The notes below the pieces were generated by a model that worked only from the letters and a program-made list of their open reading frames with translations, made no database searches and was not told the DNA's origin. From the NCBI RefSeq assembly GCF_023502345.1, contig NZ_JAMFLX010000020.1, positions 1-64,000 on the forward strand: a DNA stretch of 64,000 nucleotides, given 5' to 3'. Positions 25,201 through 33,224 of the stretch are shown here, piece after piece. The position numbers and the translations under genes are program-made. Numbering within the stretch: position 1 is the first letter of the stretch; each line of letters opens with the position of its first letter. Origin of the DNA: Parendozoicomonas callyspongiae. Lineage in GTDB: Bacteria; Pseudomonadota; Gammaproteobacteria; Pseudomonadales; Endozoicomonadaceae.

Positions 25201-25713
25201 ACCAACAGTGTCGGGCTGACACCAAGACCGGTTAAAGGGCAGATGCTGCCGCTCAATCACACCATATGGGAACAGCTCAGTATTGTTCAGGATATCCGCA
25301 AGGTACTGTTTGCCAAGGACAACCGCGTCAGTATCGATATGGCATTGCGTATTGTCACCATGAGCCCGGAAGTCACCCGGCTTCGTCTTGAAAGCGACAG
25401 TGGTGTTTTAACAAGCCTGCACGGACCATCACTTTGGCAGACTTTCCACTGGGATGGTATGGGGGCGACCGATGCACTTCTGACACTGAGCTATTACAGC
25501 GACGATTTGCTGCTCGCCGAGCAGGAATGGAAAGGCCCCTGGAGGTGGATGCGTATGCTTCAGTCTGGAGTCAGCAAACCCCGAGAACTTGGTGAGTTTG
25601 AGCTGAAATTCAAGGCCAGGGAATACCAGGCTGAAATAATAGCCCGGCTGCCCGGGGCGACCCGTGTCGGATTGATTTTTAACAAACTGAATCTACCGGA
25701 ACAGTTGCAATGA
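22261..25713 (+). CDS. tssM: T6SS inner-membrane protein TssM (IcmF/VasK)
   Basis: An 1150-residue IcmF-family protein. Two N-terminal membrane segments (about residues 5-25 and 31-49) are followed by a cytoplasmic NTPase-like domain with Walker A GPEGGGKS (113-120) and TVTQCDRLVGF; a third membrane segment lies near 413-432 (WLVISALLIVFSGVWLYSNV), then a large periplasmic part with the IcmF-related and C-terminal TssM domain (WQTFHWDGMGATDALL, GEFELKFKAREY). It forms the channel with TssL and reaches TssJ. It overlaps tssL (4 bp) and the kinase-like gene (4 bp). Confidence 0.95.
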   Translation: MNPLQLVLIIVSGGVGALGLLWLLLRQFGWWSVSLFLAIMIAVVVVALIRRTWKTRQSTKKASDDASADKEFEGQFYRLREKQIMAALNSMYSLLQTRYRAEAYRMPLYLMIGPEGGGKSSLLKSFGLLRVRTQELEEASEYLQVWCSENLAVIKLWGRLYEQTGGEHDERLWHQALRRLLKERPRRALNGVLVALPVTILTEPAGEARELQVDSLRRRLHETVQTLGQSLPTYVTVTQCDRLVGFSGAFHKPFSGEIEQSLGALTEGNELSRQYRRDWFERSWEVLRSKVQQRITLALHEENENTNKIDIVILSWQLQLLGPKLDELLGSVFRHYPLGAAVCLRGYFLTGHGGGSPSEDLLLRYLCNRYGFSGSSQPSPVSNSLNFFSRGFVPSILLPDAGLAGVNQYRVWRWRVLCSSWLVISALLIVFSGVWLYSNVRYMEKQGKIMLTTWRTLESAPPDQSSFIGRVKWYQSLDEVIQEYEKPGPWYIVSSLMRGGTGEKLRNAWRDQLLQGLQPLLLKELEQAVIKSRMMQRRDRTVLYVQLYFALTGRRSLSPNNDTRLFIVRELLGDNANRRNLLEAFDHQLQVMISNPSDPASRSSDFLEFMKNTWARGGDSYVLLYNLADILGFKNVPLSQIFSSPVINTFRIEPSLVEHGFPSKYTMKAANRMEFRADSYIIKIFLGIRQALFHPQFPDVHDAEKKQILQSAREFYFLEYAEFWQKLLSSIALLPVNTHEQLAKTLLHFSSSVNSPLASLVNTVVSNTQFETESSNNAEDADSTPQGADIKKPDKKAAIKQVSSLAKAKKEDIYNPTWEQKEEVTDQFSIYQQLQSPNEQEGVSAVTSRVAQLFDTLRPALFGVDSNGQAFALMADLAEGKNDFFTDLEAVIETLPEDPRRIMKNLNDVTLKILLASAASEIDRHWQRDVMPLWRSTMVDYYPVKSSSHKDADPAAVENLLATGGVIDRFFNKYLAPFSSTNSVGLTPRPVKGQMLPLNHTIWEQLSIVQDIRKVLFAKDNRVSIDMALRIVTMSPEVTRLRLESDSGVLTSLHGPSLWQTFHWDGMGATDALLTLSYYSDDLLLAEQEWKGPWRWMRMLQSGVSKPRELGEFELKFKAREYQAEIIARLPGATRVGLIFNKLNLPEQLQ

Positions 25714-26414
25714 GCAGGTATCAGCTGTCGGGCCCGGTTTTCGGTCGTTTTACCAGGGAAGTCAGGGATACTCTCACCGGATGTCGTCTGGTTATGAAGG
25801 GCCCTTTTTCTCCTTCCCCTCTTGAAGAGCGGTTTGCCCATGAGAGCAAGGTTTTGTCGCAACTGAACATTGAGGGAGTTGTGGGTTTACGCAACTGCCT
25901 CCGGGCTCCCAGGCGCTGTTGGTTGATCATGGATCGCCTGCCTGGCAACTCCCTTGATAAGGTATCAATCGCTCCCGAGCGTGCAGGCTGGCTGATAGCC
26001 AGGATCGCGCGATTACTCGCTCTGTGTCATCAAAAGAGCTGGGTTCATGGTGATATTTGCCCGGGAAATATTCAGGTAAATGGACGAAAGGTCTGGCTGC
26101 TGGATTTTGGTGCCGCGCTTCCACTCGGAAAGAGATATCCGGTTAAACGGCAGATGCGGCCGGTCTGGAGCAGTCCAACCCTGATAAATGGTTCCGGGAA
26201 AGTTTCTACAGGTGATGATGTCTACAGCCTTATGCTGCTGGGATGCTCTCTGCTTTCAGGCTCCCGGCGAGCCTGTCCCAAAGTGCATTCCGGTTGCCGC
26301 TGGCAGCGCCCTGGGCGTTTGAGCAGACGGCAGTGGCGTTTTATCTCTCAGGGGCTTGAACGTCCAGAGACTATCCATATACACGATCTCGTTACTCAGG
26401 CATTGGGTTGGTAA
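25710..26414 (+). CDS. Compact kinase-like protein of the T6SS (PpkA-like)
   Basis: A 234-residue protein with a possible ATP-lysine (VMKG, K30), Glu in FAHESK, catalytic loop WVHGDICPGNI (HGD with Asn120) and LLDFG (DFG 132-134). The standard glycine loop is not evident. The family comparison is PpkA/Stk1-type threonine kinases that phosphorylate the FHA protein to switch on T6SS assembly; those usually have about 280 or more residues and often a membrane-linked C-terminal domain that is absent here. HGD instead of HRD is found in lipopolysaccharide- or RIO-type kinases. It is coupled to tssM and ends 3 bp from the convergent DUF6931-like gene. No PppA phosphatase is seen. Confidence 0.75.
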   Translation: MSRYQLSGPVFGRFTREVRDTLTGCRLVMKGPFSPSPLEERFAHESKVLSQLNIEGVVGLRNCLRAPRRCWLIMDRLPGNSLDKVSIAPERAGWLIARIARLLALCHQKSWVHGDICPGNIQVNGRKVWLLDFGAALPLGKRYPVKRQMRPVWSSPTLINGSGKVSTGDDVYSLMLLGCSLLSGSRRACPKVHSGCRWQRPGRLSRRQWRFISQGLERPETIHIHDLVTQALGW

Positions 26415-26417
26415 GGA

Positions 26418-26993
26418 TCATCGACTTCCGTGAGCTATATTGATCGCTTTTTCAATAAAAACCAGATAGCGCTCGTCCGCCTTTAAACCATCCGGGAGAA
26501 TAGCGGCCAGGTTAACGGCCCCTGCAATTGCATGACAGTAAAGAAAGGGAGGCGGAGATATCACGGGAGTGCCTGGTGCAGTCATACTGCCACCAGTCCA
26601 GAATACAGCCTGGGCAACCCACCCTGGTGCCGTCTGAAGTTCTGCTTTATTAGCGGCACGTTCAGCATCACGGCGATTTTTTTCGGTGGGATTGATATAC
26701 CACTCTTTAGCCGTAGCCAGCGCGACTTTCTCTGCTGGTACACAGTCATCAATGATTTCCTGGATACATTGAATTGCCCAGCCAATTCCTTCACGAGGGG
26801 GAAGGCCATGGGCCATGAACATCACAAGATCAGCAAAGTTCTTCTCAGCGTTAAGTTCACCAATCAGCTGTTCGGGAGTAGGGTTATTCTCCAACAGAGT
26901 TTCAACCTCAGGTGATGGCTGATAACGTTGGGTGATGTCCTGCGCGGTTAAATAGGGAAGTTTGGAGTACATATCGGCTTCACATTCAGTCAA
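26418..26993 (-). CDS. DUF6931-like T6SS-associated protein, 191 aa
   Basis: A helical, soluble protein with LTAQDITQRYQPSPEV near the N-terminus, ADLVMFMAHGLPPREGIGWAI (about residues 54-74) and SGGSMTAPG-like/PPPFLYCHAIAGAVNLAAI in the C-terminal part. It resembles the DUF6931 family found near vgrG genes; this assignment is by memory of the pattern. It lies 6 bp after vgrG on the same strand, so it is probably co-expressed and may act with VgrG or a spike-loaded effector, as adaptor or chaperone. Function unknown. Confidence 0.65.
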   Translation of the reverse strand: MTECEADMYSKLPYLTAQDITQRYQPSPEVETLLENNPTPEQLIGELNAEKNFADLVMFMAHGLPPREGIGWAIQCIQEIIDDCVPAEKVALATAKEWYINPTEKNRRDAERAANKAELQTAPGWVAQAVFWTGGSMTAPGTPVISPPPFLYCHAIAGAVNLAAILPDGLKADERYLVFIEKAINIAHGSR

Positions 26994-26999
26994 CAGAAC

Positions 27000-29045
27000 C
27001 TAATTAATTTTGGCAATGGCACCTTGAATCTGCACCATTGCTCCGGCCTTCACCTCGGTCATGGCCTGGCCATTCAGAGAGGCCAGAGCTCCTGAGACTT
27101 CAACCTTTCCAGATCCCTTCACCGTTGTCATAACTGAACTGAGTTCTGCTGTTGTCTGTCCTTTGACAGTGACCTGTGGTGCGCTGATTTCGATACTGGC
27201 AGGTCCGATACTGATCTTGCTGCCACCGACTTTCAGTTCAATGCTGGTCTGCCCTTCAATACTGATTTGTGGGGAAGTCAGTTTCAGGCTTTTCTTGGCA
27301 TCATATTTCCCATCAGTACCGGCTTCCAGGCTGAGAGCCTGGCTGGCCTTACCGGTCCAGTCGGCACTGGATTCAAGGGTCATGGCATCGGTGGACTTGA
27401 TGTCCAGAGTCTTGTCAATGGTGAGGGTCATTTTATCCTTACCGCTCCAGGTGCACTCTCCGGTTACCTCTAGAATGTCGTTTGCTTCTACCGTACGGGT
27501 GTAGTCATTGCGAACCAGAGTTGTCATATCCTTTTGTGCCTGAAGATAAAACAGCTCCTTGTCTTTGTTATCATCAATACGAATCTCCGAAGCCATATCA
27601 CTGCCACCTTCGGCAGTGCTGCGTGACAACAGGCCGCTGGTGGCAGGACTCGGGTCAGGTATCTTGAGTTTGCCGTTGTAGAGGCATCCTGTGACGACTG
27701 GCTGGTTTGGGTCACCCTCCAGAAAACCAACCAACACCTCCTGACCAACTCTGGGCAGGGTATGGCAGCCGAAACCATCACCGGCCAGGGGTTGTACGAC
27801 ACGCAGCCAGCAACTGGAGTGATCATCAGGGTTATCCTCCCTGTCCCAGTGAAAGCGCACCATAATCCGGCCTTCGGCATCGGTATGGGTTTCACTGTTA
27901 TCAGGTCCGGTTACCTGAGCAGTCTGAAGACCGTAAACCCTGACAGGTCTGGCGGGTTTGGGACGATATGGCCACTCTTCAGGCTGGCAGGTGAAGGTGT
28001 TTAGGTACTCGTAACCTTTCTGGGTTTCGGTGTTAAGAATTTCATGCTTGACAGACAGCAGCAGATAGTCCCGCACCTGACTGCGGTCAGGGTGGCGTGA
28101 CAGGCGGAAGCGGCCTCCTGCGTGCATCTCTGGCTCAGCTGATTCTCCAGTGACCTGCAGGTATTCACTGTCGTGTGATTCCATCCAGTAACGGGCCTGA
28201 TCAGTTGCCATATTTCTGTCACGGCCATGGCCCGAATAGCGAAATGCCTCCAGCTGCATACTGGTCTTCCAGTTGTGGCGGCTGTTAATGGCATTGCTGG
28301 TAATGGTCTGGGCCTGTTCATCCTGATAGCTGCCGGTACTGCCCGACTTGGGCTGGAGCTGTAGCTGGGGCTGCCAGCGGGTCAGGGCATTTTCGAGATC
28401 CGTTGCATCCCGGTAGTACTCCAGATCATCGCAGCACTTGGTAAATGACTGGTTGCTGTCACCAATAATCAGCCGGTGATGCCCATCTTCATGCTGGAAG
28501 TACCAGTGCTGCCCCTCCTCCCGGGTAAGGCGGTTGATAAAGTCGTAGTCTGTTTCATTGTATTGCACGCAGTACTCACGCTCGGCCGGCGTACCATTGA
28601 GGTTGAACTTGCATTCACCACTTAAACCATGTTCCTGCAGCAGGGCGGAGATGATGTCTTTACTGCTTTTGGTCTGAAAAATACGACAGTTGTCTCTTAG
28701 ATTAAGAAGCTCCAGCCATGGGCGAAGAATGACCCGGAAGGTCTGGATATTTCCACTTTCCTTTCCATGCATCTGGGTTATGGAGGCCACGATTCCATGG
28801 AAGCTGCGGACATTATGGCGATTGCTCTGAAGCCCCGGTCTATAGTTAACCGTCATCGGTTGACCCAGCAGTTCCGGAACACCGGGTTGGTCATGGAGCA
28901 CGTCGGCCTGAATAACAAATGGGCGGCAGACAGCTTCTTCAACAACCAGCCGGCTAAGCAGCCATTGCTTGCCATCATCGGATGTTGCGGTGAGCGGCCG
29001 TATATCCGGGGTCAGTGATCCTGCTGTGTTCGCCATATCAATCAA
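27000..29045 (-). CDS. vgrG: T6SS spike protein VgrG (TssI)
   Basis: A 681-residue VgrG. The gp27-like part (about residues 1-370) has SFHGIVASITQ and NRLTREEGQHWYFQHEDG; the gp5-like OB fold (about 385-470) has DAEGRIMVRFHWDRED, SCWLRVVQPLAGDGFG and LPRVGQEVLVGFLEGDPNQP; the C-terminal beta-helix repeats run from about 495 to 681 (KKSLKLTSPQISIEGQTS, GSGKVEVSG). There is no C-terminal enzymatic extension, so it is a structural VgrG carrying separate effectors. With the DUF6931-like gene it lies reversed between the two halves of the T6SS cluster. Confidence 0.95.
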   Translation of the reverse strand: MIDMANTAGSLTPDIRPLTATSDDGKQWLLSRLVVEEAVCRPFVIQADVLHDQPGVPELLGQPMTVNYRPGLQSNRHNVRSFHGIVASITQMHGKESGNIQTFRVILRPWLELLNLRDNCRIFQTKSSKDIISALLQEHGLSGECKFNLNGTPAEREYCVQYNETDYDFINRLTREEGQHWYFQHEDGHHRLIIGDSNQSFTKCCDDLEYYRDATDLENALTRWQPQLQLQPKSGSTGSYQDEQAQTITSNAINSRHNWKTSMQLEAFRYSGHGRDRNMATDQARYWMESHDSEYLQVTGESAEPEMHAGGRFRLSRHPDRSQVRDYLLLSVKHEILNTETQKGYEYLNTFTCQPEEWPYRPKPARPVRVYGLQTAQVTGPDNSETHTDAEGRIMVRFHWDREDNPDDHSSCWLRVVQPLAGDGFGCHTLPRVGQEVLVGFLEGDPNQPVVTGCLYNGKLKIPDPSPATSGLLSRSTAEGGSDMASEIRIDDNKDKELFYLQAQKDMTTLVRNDYTRTVEANDILEVTGECTWSGKDKMTLTIDKTLDIKSTDAMTLESSADWTGKASQALSLEAGTDGKYDAKKSLKLTSPQISIEGQTSIELKVGGSKISIGPASIEISAPQVTVKGQTTAELSSVMTTVKGSGKVEVSGALASLNGQAMTEVKAGAMVQIQGAIAKIN

Positions 29046-29078
29046 GCCGGTTTGGTGATGACTGAAGCGAGAGCATAG

Positions 29079-30566
29079 ATGAGCCTGCAGAAATTAACGT
29101 CCTGCTTTGCCTGTTTAATGAGTGTGGTTATTTTCGCTGGTCTGATAATCCTGGCGGGCTGTTCATCAAAACCAAAGGTTGTACTGCCTGAGTCTCTGCT
29201 GGAAGAACAGTTGGAATCTGTGCCACTGGTTTTCCCCGGCTTTCCTGTTGCCAGTCATTCCCTGGATACCAAAGAATCCCCTCGGGAATCCTGGCGGAGC
29301 TGGATTCAGTGGTTGAATGAATTTCCCCTGCCGTCACCGGTTGCTCCGGTTCCTCTGGTTGAGATTGATCAGCAGTCATTGCACAAGGCTGGGGCCGTGT
29401 GGATTCCATGGTTGAAGGGAAAAGCCGATCAGGGTGATATCACCGCGCAGGTGGTAATGGGACTTATGCGACAGCAGGGTGGTTTTGCCGAGATCAATAG
29501 AAAAGATGGCATTCATTGGCTGGACAAGGCGGCCTCTGGCGGTAACTCTTTTGCAGCCTGGCAGAGAGCACTGACCATGTTACACGACCAGAATCATAAA
29601 GATGCTGTCCAGCTGGATAAGCTGTTGAACCAGGCCGTACAGGAAAAGAATGGCTATGCGGAACTGGTACTGGCGCGTTTGTACCGTGATGGAAACAGGC
29701 TGGTGCAGGATGTGGTCAATTCTGAAAAGTGGTACCGGAAGGTCTTGCAGCAATCTTCTAACAAAGCACTGCAAAACAATTCTCGCCTCAATATTGGCCT
29801 GATTGAATGGTTTGGTATTGGCAGGAAAAGAAATACGCTGGCAGCAGTGAAAGAGTGGAAGCAGTCGGCAGAAGCCGGTGATGCAAGAGGAGCACTGTTA
29901 GCCGCACTTGGGCAAAGTGATGGAGAGAGTGAAGCGTTGCTTAAGCAAGCGGCCAGTGCCGGAATCTCTCTGGCGTTTAACCAGTTTGGCCTGATGAACT
30001 GGAAACAGGAAAACTACCTGCCGGCAGCATCTCTGTTTGACAAAGGACATCAGAAAGGAGACCTGCTGGCTTCCTATAACCTGTCAGTAGCCTTTTATTC
30101 CGGGAATGGGCGACCCCCCAATTTTCATAAGGCGCTGGTCATGATGTCTGAACCTGCTGCCCGGGGCGACAGAAATGCGCGACGGCTGCAGGGTTTCCTT
30201 TACTGGCAGGGGCCTGGGCCGGTTGCTGTTTCATACACCAAGGCTCGCAAGGCTTTTACAGATGCGGCGGATCAGGGTGACCTGTATAGCTATTACGCTC
30301 TGGGGCTTATGGCTGCCATCGGACAGGGCGAACCAAGAGATCTGGTAACGGCCTGGGCCAACCTTGCTGTTGTCGCCGCCTGGGGTGTTCCGGAAGCCGC
30401 AACACTCAGGGATATTGTGGTTGGCAAAATGACTGACCAGGAACAGGCTGTGGCCAGAAAACGTGCCCAGACCTTATTTGATAACTGCAAGACGAAGGCT
30501 GTCTATCTGGATGTAGACCGACAGTCGTCGCCTGTTAAAGCAACTCTGGTAAAGACTCAAAGCTGA
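29079..30566 (+). CDS. Sel1-repeat lipoprotein in T6SS cluster, 495 aa
   Basis: A lipoprotein signal with lipobox LAGC (Cys about residue 28; IFAGLIILAGCSS). From about residue 110 onward there are Sel1/TPR-like repeats such as GDITAQVVMGLMRQQGG, KNGYAELVLARLYRDGN, GDARGALLAALGQS, GDLLASYNLSVAFYSGNG and GDLYSYYALGLMAAIGQG. Sel1 repeats form solenoids for protein contacts. It is divergent from vgrG (33 bp) and upstream of tssA. Position suggests a T6SS accessory, such as a periplasmic or outer-membrane scaffold, but it is not a known core component. Confidence 0.8.
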   Translation: MSLQKLTSCFACLMSVVIFAGLIILAGCSSKPKVVLPESLLEEQLESVPLVFPGFPVASHSLDTKESPRESWRSWIQWLNEFPLPSPVAPVPLVEIDQQSLHKAGAVWIPWLKGKADQGDITAQVVMGLMRQQGGFAEINRKDGIHWLDKAASGGNSFAAWQRALTMLHDQNHKDAVQLDKLLNQAVQEKNGYAELVLARLYRDGNRLVQDVVNSEKWYRKVLQQSSNKALQNNSRLNIGLIEWFGIGRKRNTLAAVKEWKQSAEAGDARGALLAALGQSDGESEALLKQAASAGISLAFNQFGLMNWKQENYLPAASLFDKGHQKGDLLASYNLSVAFYSGNGRPPNFHKALVMMSEPAARGDRNARRLQGFLYWQGPGPVAVSYTKARKAFTDAADQGDLYSYYALGLMAAIGQGEPRDLVTAWANLAVVAAWGVPEAATLRDIVVGKMTDQEQAVARKRAQTLFDNCKTKAVYLDVDRQSSPVKATLVKTQS

Positions 30567-30701
30567 TCTATGCTCTTCTGGCCTGATGATATCGGATAGG
30601 TAACCCGGGTTGGACAGAGCATGTCCCAAGTGTCTCTGGAGTACTTTCTTACACCTTTCAGGCTGTGCAAGTTGTAAAACAACCGGAGATGCTGGCTCTT
30701 C

Positions 30702-32141
30702 ATGTTCCTGCAGCCGTTAGTGATCGACAGTATTTTGCGCCCCTGTTCTGACAAGTATCAGGCAGGAAGTGATTTACGTCTGGATCGCAGCCGGTTTCGC
30801 CCACTTCGCAATCAGTACAACGTTGCCCGCACAGGTTTCCGTCAACTGCTTCAACAGCCCGATGCCAGCGAACGCGACCAACTGGTGAAAACCAATACCC
30901 AGAACTGGGAATCACTGTCGGAAAATCTGGTCGAAATCCTGACCCGCGATACCAAGGATCTGGAGCTGGTGTCGTGGCTCTGTGAATGCCAGCTGTTCAG
31001 CAAGACTCCCTGGCAATGTCTTTTAACTGCACTGAAAACCCTTTCCAGAATTATTGAGCTTTACTGGCAGGACTGTCATCCGGGGGGCATATCTGAAACA
31101 GAAGGGCGTGATGTCCCTGATATAACTCGGCGTGTCGCAGTCCTGAAAACACTTTTTGGTGAGGGAGGAGATAGTGGTCTGCTGGTTATGCCTTCCCGCC
31201 TTTGCCCTCTGATTGGTGAAACAACTCTGGGCGACTGCATGGCGGCAGACCGGCGGGGGGATTCCCTGACCCTGAAGAGTGAGCTGATAACTCTTCTGCC
31301 ACAGGAAGCCGATACCCTGAAGCGGCGGATACAGACACTGTTTGATATGCGTCGAACAGTAAAAGAGATTGATGGGCGGCTGGCTGATGTCTGTGAGGGA
31401 AACTGGATCGCCGGATGCCAACCCTTGCTGGATATTATCGAGACAGTTATTCGCTGGCTTGATTTTATCTGTGCCGAAGAGATCAATGACTGGCCAAAGG
31501 ATCAGTCAGAACAGGGTGCCAGTGATAGCTATGCCGGGAGTGACACGGCAGAACAGGTTGTGACCGATGAAGTTCCTGAAGCTGCCGAGAGCAATGGTAA
31601 TGGCAATAATTCTGTCACTGAAGAAGCTGAACAATGGAATATCGGTGCCCGGCAGACAATCAGCAGCACCGGCGCTGTCGGCAGCCGGCTCGAAGCATAC
31701 CGTTTACTGCAACAGCTGGCTGATTATTTTCGTACTGCAGAACCCCATAGCCCGGTTACCTGTCTGCTTGACAGAGCAGTGACCTGGGGACAGATGTCTC
31801 TGGAAGAGTTAATGAAAGAACTGCTTTCCGGACATCAACGTGCCTTGGATCGGGTCAGCGATCTGACCGGATTGCTGGCAACCAGTGCCCGCCTGCCAGA
31901 TATATCACGGTCGATGGGAAATGGTTCCCCATCTGGTTTCTCCAAACCACCGTCAACATTCCCCCTGGGGGATATGGACGCGACCCCGCCTTCAGAAAAG
32001 GCCACTGAAACAGACAGTTCCCAGACCCAGTCATCAATTTCAACTGCTGATATGTCGGATGTCGGTAGTGCAGATCAGGCAGAGGATGATCAAGAAACTG
32101 AGTCCGCTTCATCGGGTGGATTCTCTCAACAACTGATGTAG
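30702..32141 (+). CDS. tssA: T6SS cap/baseplate protein TssA (ImpA_N type)
   Basis: A 479-residue protein whose ImpA_N-like N-terminus (about residues 5-130) shows GSDLRLDRSRFRPLRNQYN, ENLVEILTRDTKDLELVSWLCE and the ELYWQDCHPG motif, followed by a helical middle and an acidic, Ser/Asp-rich linker (about 265-300). A further helical stretch (AYRLLQQLADYFRTAEPHSPV, about 335-355) matches the conserved C-terminal TssA block. TssA caps or coordinates tube-sheath growth. It leads the operon tssA-hcp-tssB-tssC-tssC2-tssE-tssF-tssG-clpV. The 135-bp gap before it has a 10-bp palindrome AACCCGGGTT (30602-30611). Confidence 0.9.
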   Translation: MFLQPLVIDSILRPCSDKYQAGSDLRLDRSRFRPLRNQYNVARTGFRQLLQQPDASERDQLVKTNTQNWESLSENLVEILTRDTKDLELVSWLCECQLFSKTPWQCLLTALKTLSRIIELYWQDCHPGGISETEGRDVPDITRRVAVLKTLFGEGGDSGLLVMPSRLCPLIGETTLGDCMAADRRGDSLTLKSELITLLPQEADTLKRRIQTLFDMRRTVKEIDGRLADVCEGNWIAGCQPLLDIIETVIRWLDFICAEEINDWPKDQSEQGASDSYAGSDTAEQVVTDEVPEAAESNGNGNNSVTEEAEQWNIGARQTISSTGAVGSRLEAYRLLQQLADYFRTAEPHSPVTCLLDRAVTWGQMSLEELMKELLSGHQRALDRVSDLTGLLATSARLPDISRSMGNGSPSGFSKPPSTFPLGDMDATPPSEKATETDSSQTQSSISTADMSDVGSADQAEDDQETESASSGGFSQQLM

Positions 32142-32151
32142 GAGATATTGC

Positions 32152-32685
32152 ATGGCCAGCCTTTATATGCGCATTGGCACCGAAGAGGTGAAAGGGGCAG
32201 CCACGGCTGATTACACCGGTGGCGATGATATGAGCAAACAGGGATGGTTTGCCATCAAGAGTTTCTCTTGGGGCGCTGTCCGTTCAGTGGGCATGGACAT
32301 CGGTAATGGCATGAACCAGGACTCCGGCATGGTGGCCATGAATGAGCTTTCAGTCACCAAAGAGGTCTGCGGTGCTTCGGAAAGCCTGCTCTCTTCCCTT
32401 TATATGCCTGGTGATGAAGGGAAAACAATTGATCTGATCTGCACCAAGCCTGACCGATCCGGTGAAGGTTCACAGGTATATCTGCAGGTCAAACTGGAGA
32501 AGGCACGACTGGTGTCTTATAGCGTCAGTGGCAGTGATGGTGGCACGCCTTTCGAGAGTTTGGCTATCGCCTATAACACCATCAAGATCAAGCACTGGCA
32601 TGAAGCGGAAGGTGGCAAGCTTGAGCCAGGAGGCCTGGTTGCATACGACCTGCCTACCGGAAAAGTCATCTCCGGCAAGAAATAA
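32152..32685 (+). CDS. hcp: T6SS tube protein Hcp (TssD)
   Basis: A 177-residue Hcp: SLYMRIGTEEVKGAATADYT at the N-terminus, GWFAIKSFSWGAVRSVGMDIGNG, NELSVTKEVCGASESLLS, KPDRSGEGSQVYLQVKLEKA, and SLAIAYNTIKIKHWHEAE near the C-terminus. Hcp hexamers stack as the inner tube. It lies within the operon directly before tssB (a GGAGAT site precedes ATG 32152). Confidence 0.95.
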   Translation: MASLYMRIGTEEVKGAATADYTGGDDMSKQGWFAIKSFSWGAVRSVGMDIGNGMNQDSGMVAMNELSVTKEVCGASESLLSSLYMPGDEGKTIDLICTKPDRSGEGSQVYLQVKLEKARLVSYSVSGSDGGTPFESLAIAYNTIKIKHWHEAEGGKLEPGGLVAYDLPTGKVISGKK

Positions 32686-32700
32686 CGGAGGGTTCTAGCA

Positions 32701-33222
32701 ATGGCTGTCAGTTCTCAACATAAAAGGGTTCGCAAGAATCGCGTCAGTATAACCTACGATGTCGAGACTAACGGTGCCCTGGAAACCAAGGAGTTGCCTT
32801 TCGTCGTGGGCGTTATCGGCGACTTTGCCGGCTCCAAACCGGAAGATCAGCGCCAGCCCCTGGAGGACAGGGAGTTTACCCAGATTGATAAGGATAACTT
32901 CAATGAAGTGATGGGCAGGATTGGGCCGGAGTTGAGCGTCAAGGTTGACAACAAGTTGGCGAAAGAGGGAGAGCAGAGTGATCTGCAGGTGGATCTCAAG
33001 TTCAACACCATGAAGGATTTTGAACCTGAGCAGATCGTTCAGCAGGTTGACCCTCTTCGCAAACTTCTTGATACCCGTAATCAACTCAAAGTTCTGCTCA
33101 GCAAGGCGGATCGTTCTCGGGATCTGGAGAAACTGCTGCAGGATATCCTGCAAAACAACGATGCTCTCGGGGATCTTTCCAAAGAGCTGGGAATTGAAGT
33201 GCCTGAGAAAGAGGGTGACTGA
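32701..33222 (+). CDS. tssB: T6SS sheath small subunit TssB (VipA)
   Basis: A 173-residue TssB: RKNRVSITYDVETNGALETKELPFVVGVIGDF, the FTQIDKDNFNEVMGRI segment, LKFNTMKDFEPEQIV and LLDTRNQLKVLLSKAD. It forms the contractile sheath with TssC. GGAGG at 32686-32690 precedes ATG 32701; tssC follows by 2 bp. Confidence 0.96.
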   Translation: MAVSSQHKRVRKNRVSITYDVETNGALETKELPFVVGVIGDFAGSKPEDQRQPLEDREFTQIDKDNFNEVMGRIGPELSVKVDNKLAKEGEQSDLQVDLKFNTMKDFEPEQIVQQVDPLRKLLDTRNQLKVLLSKADRSRDLEKLLQDILQNNDALGDLSKELGIEVPEKEGD

Positions 33223-33224
33223 CT

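Noticed and set aside
24583-25260. 225-codon minus-strand frame inside tssM
   Set aside because: A shadow of a long, strongly supported gene; no domain or ribosome site.
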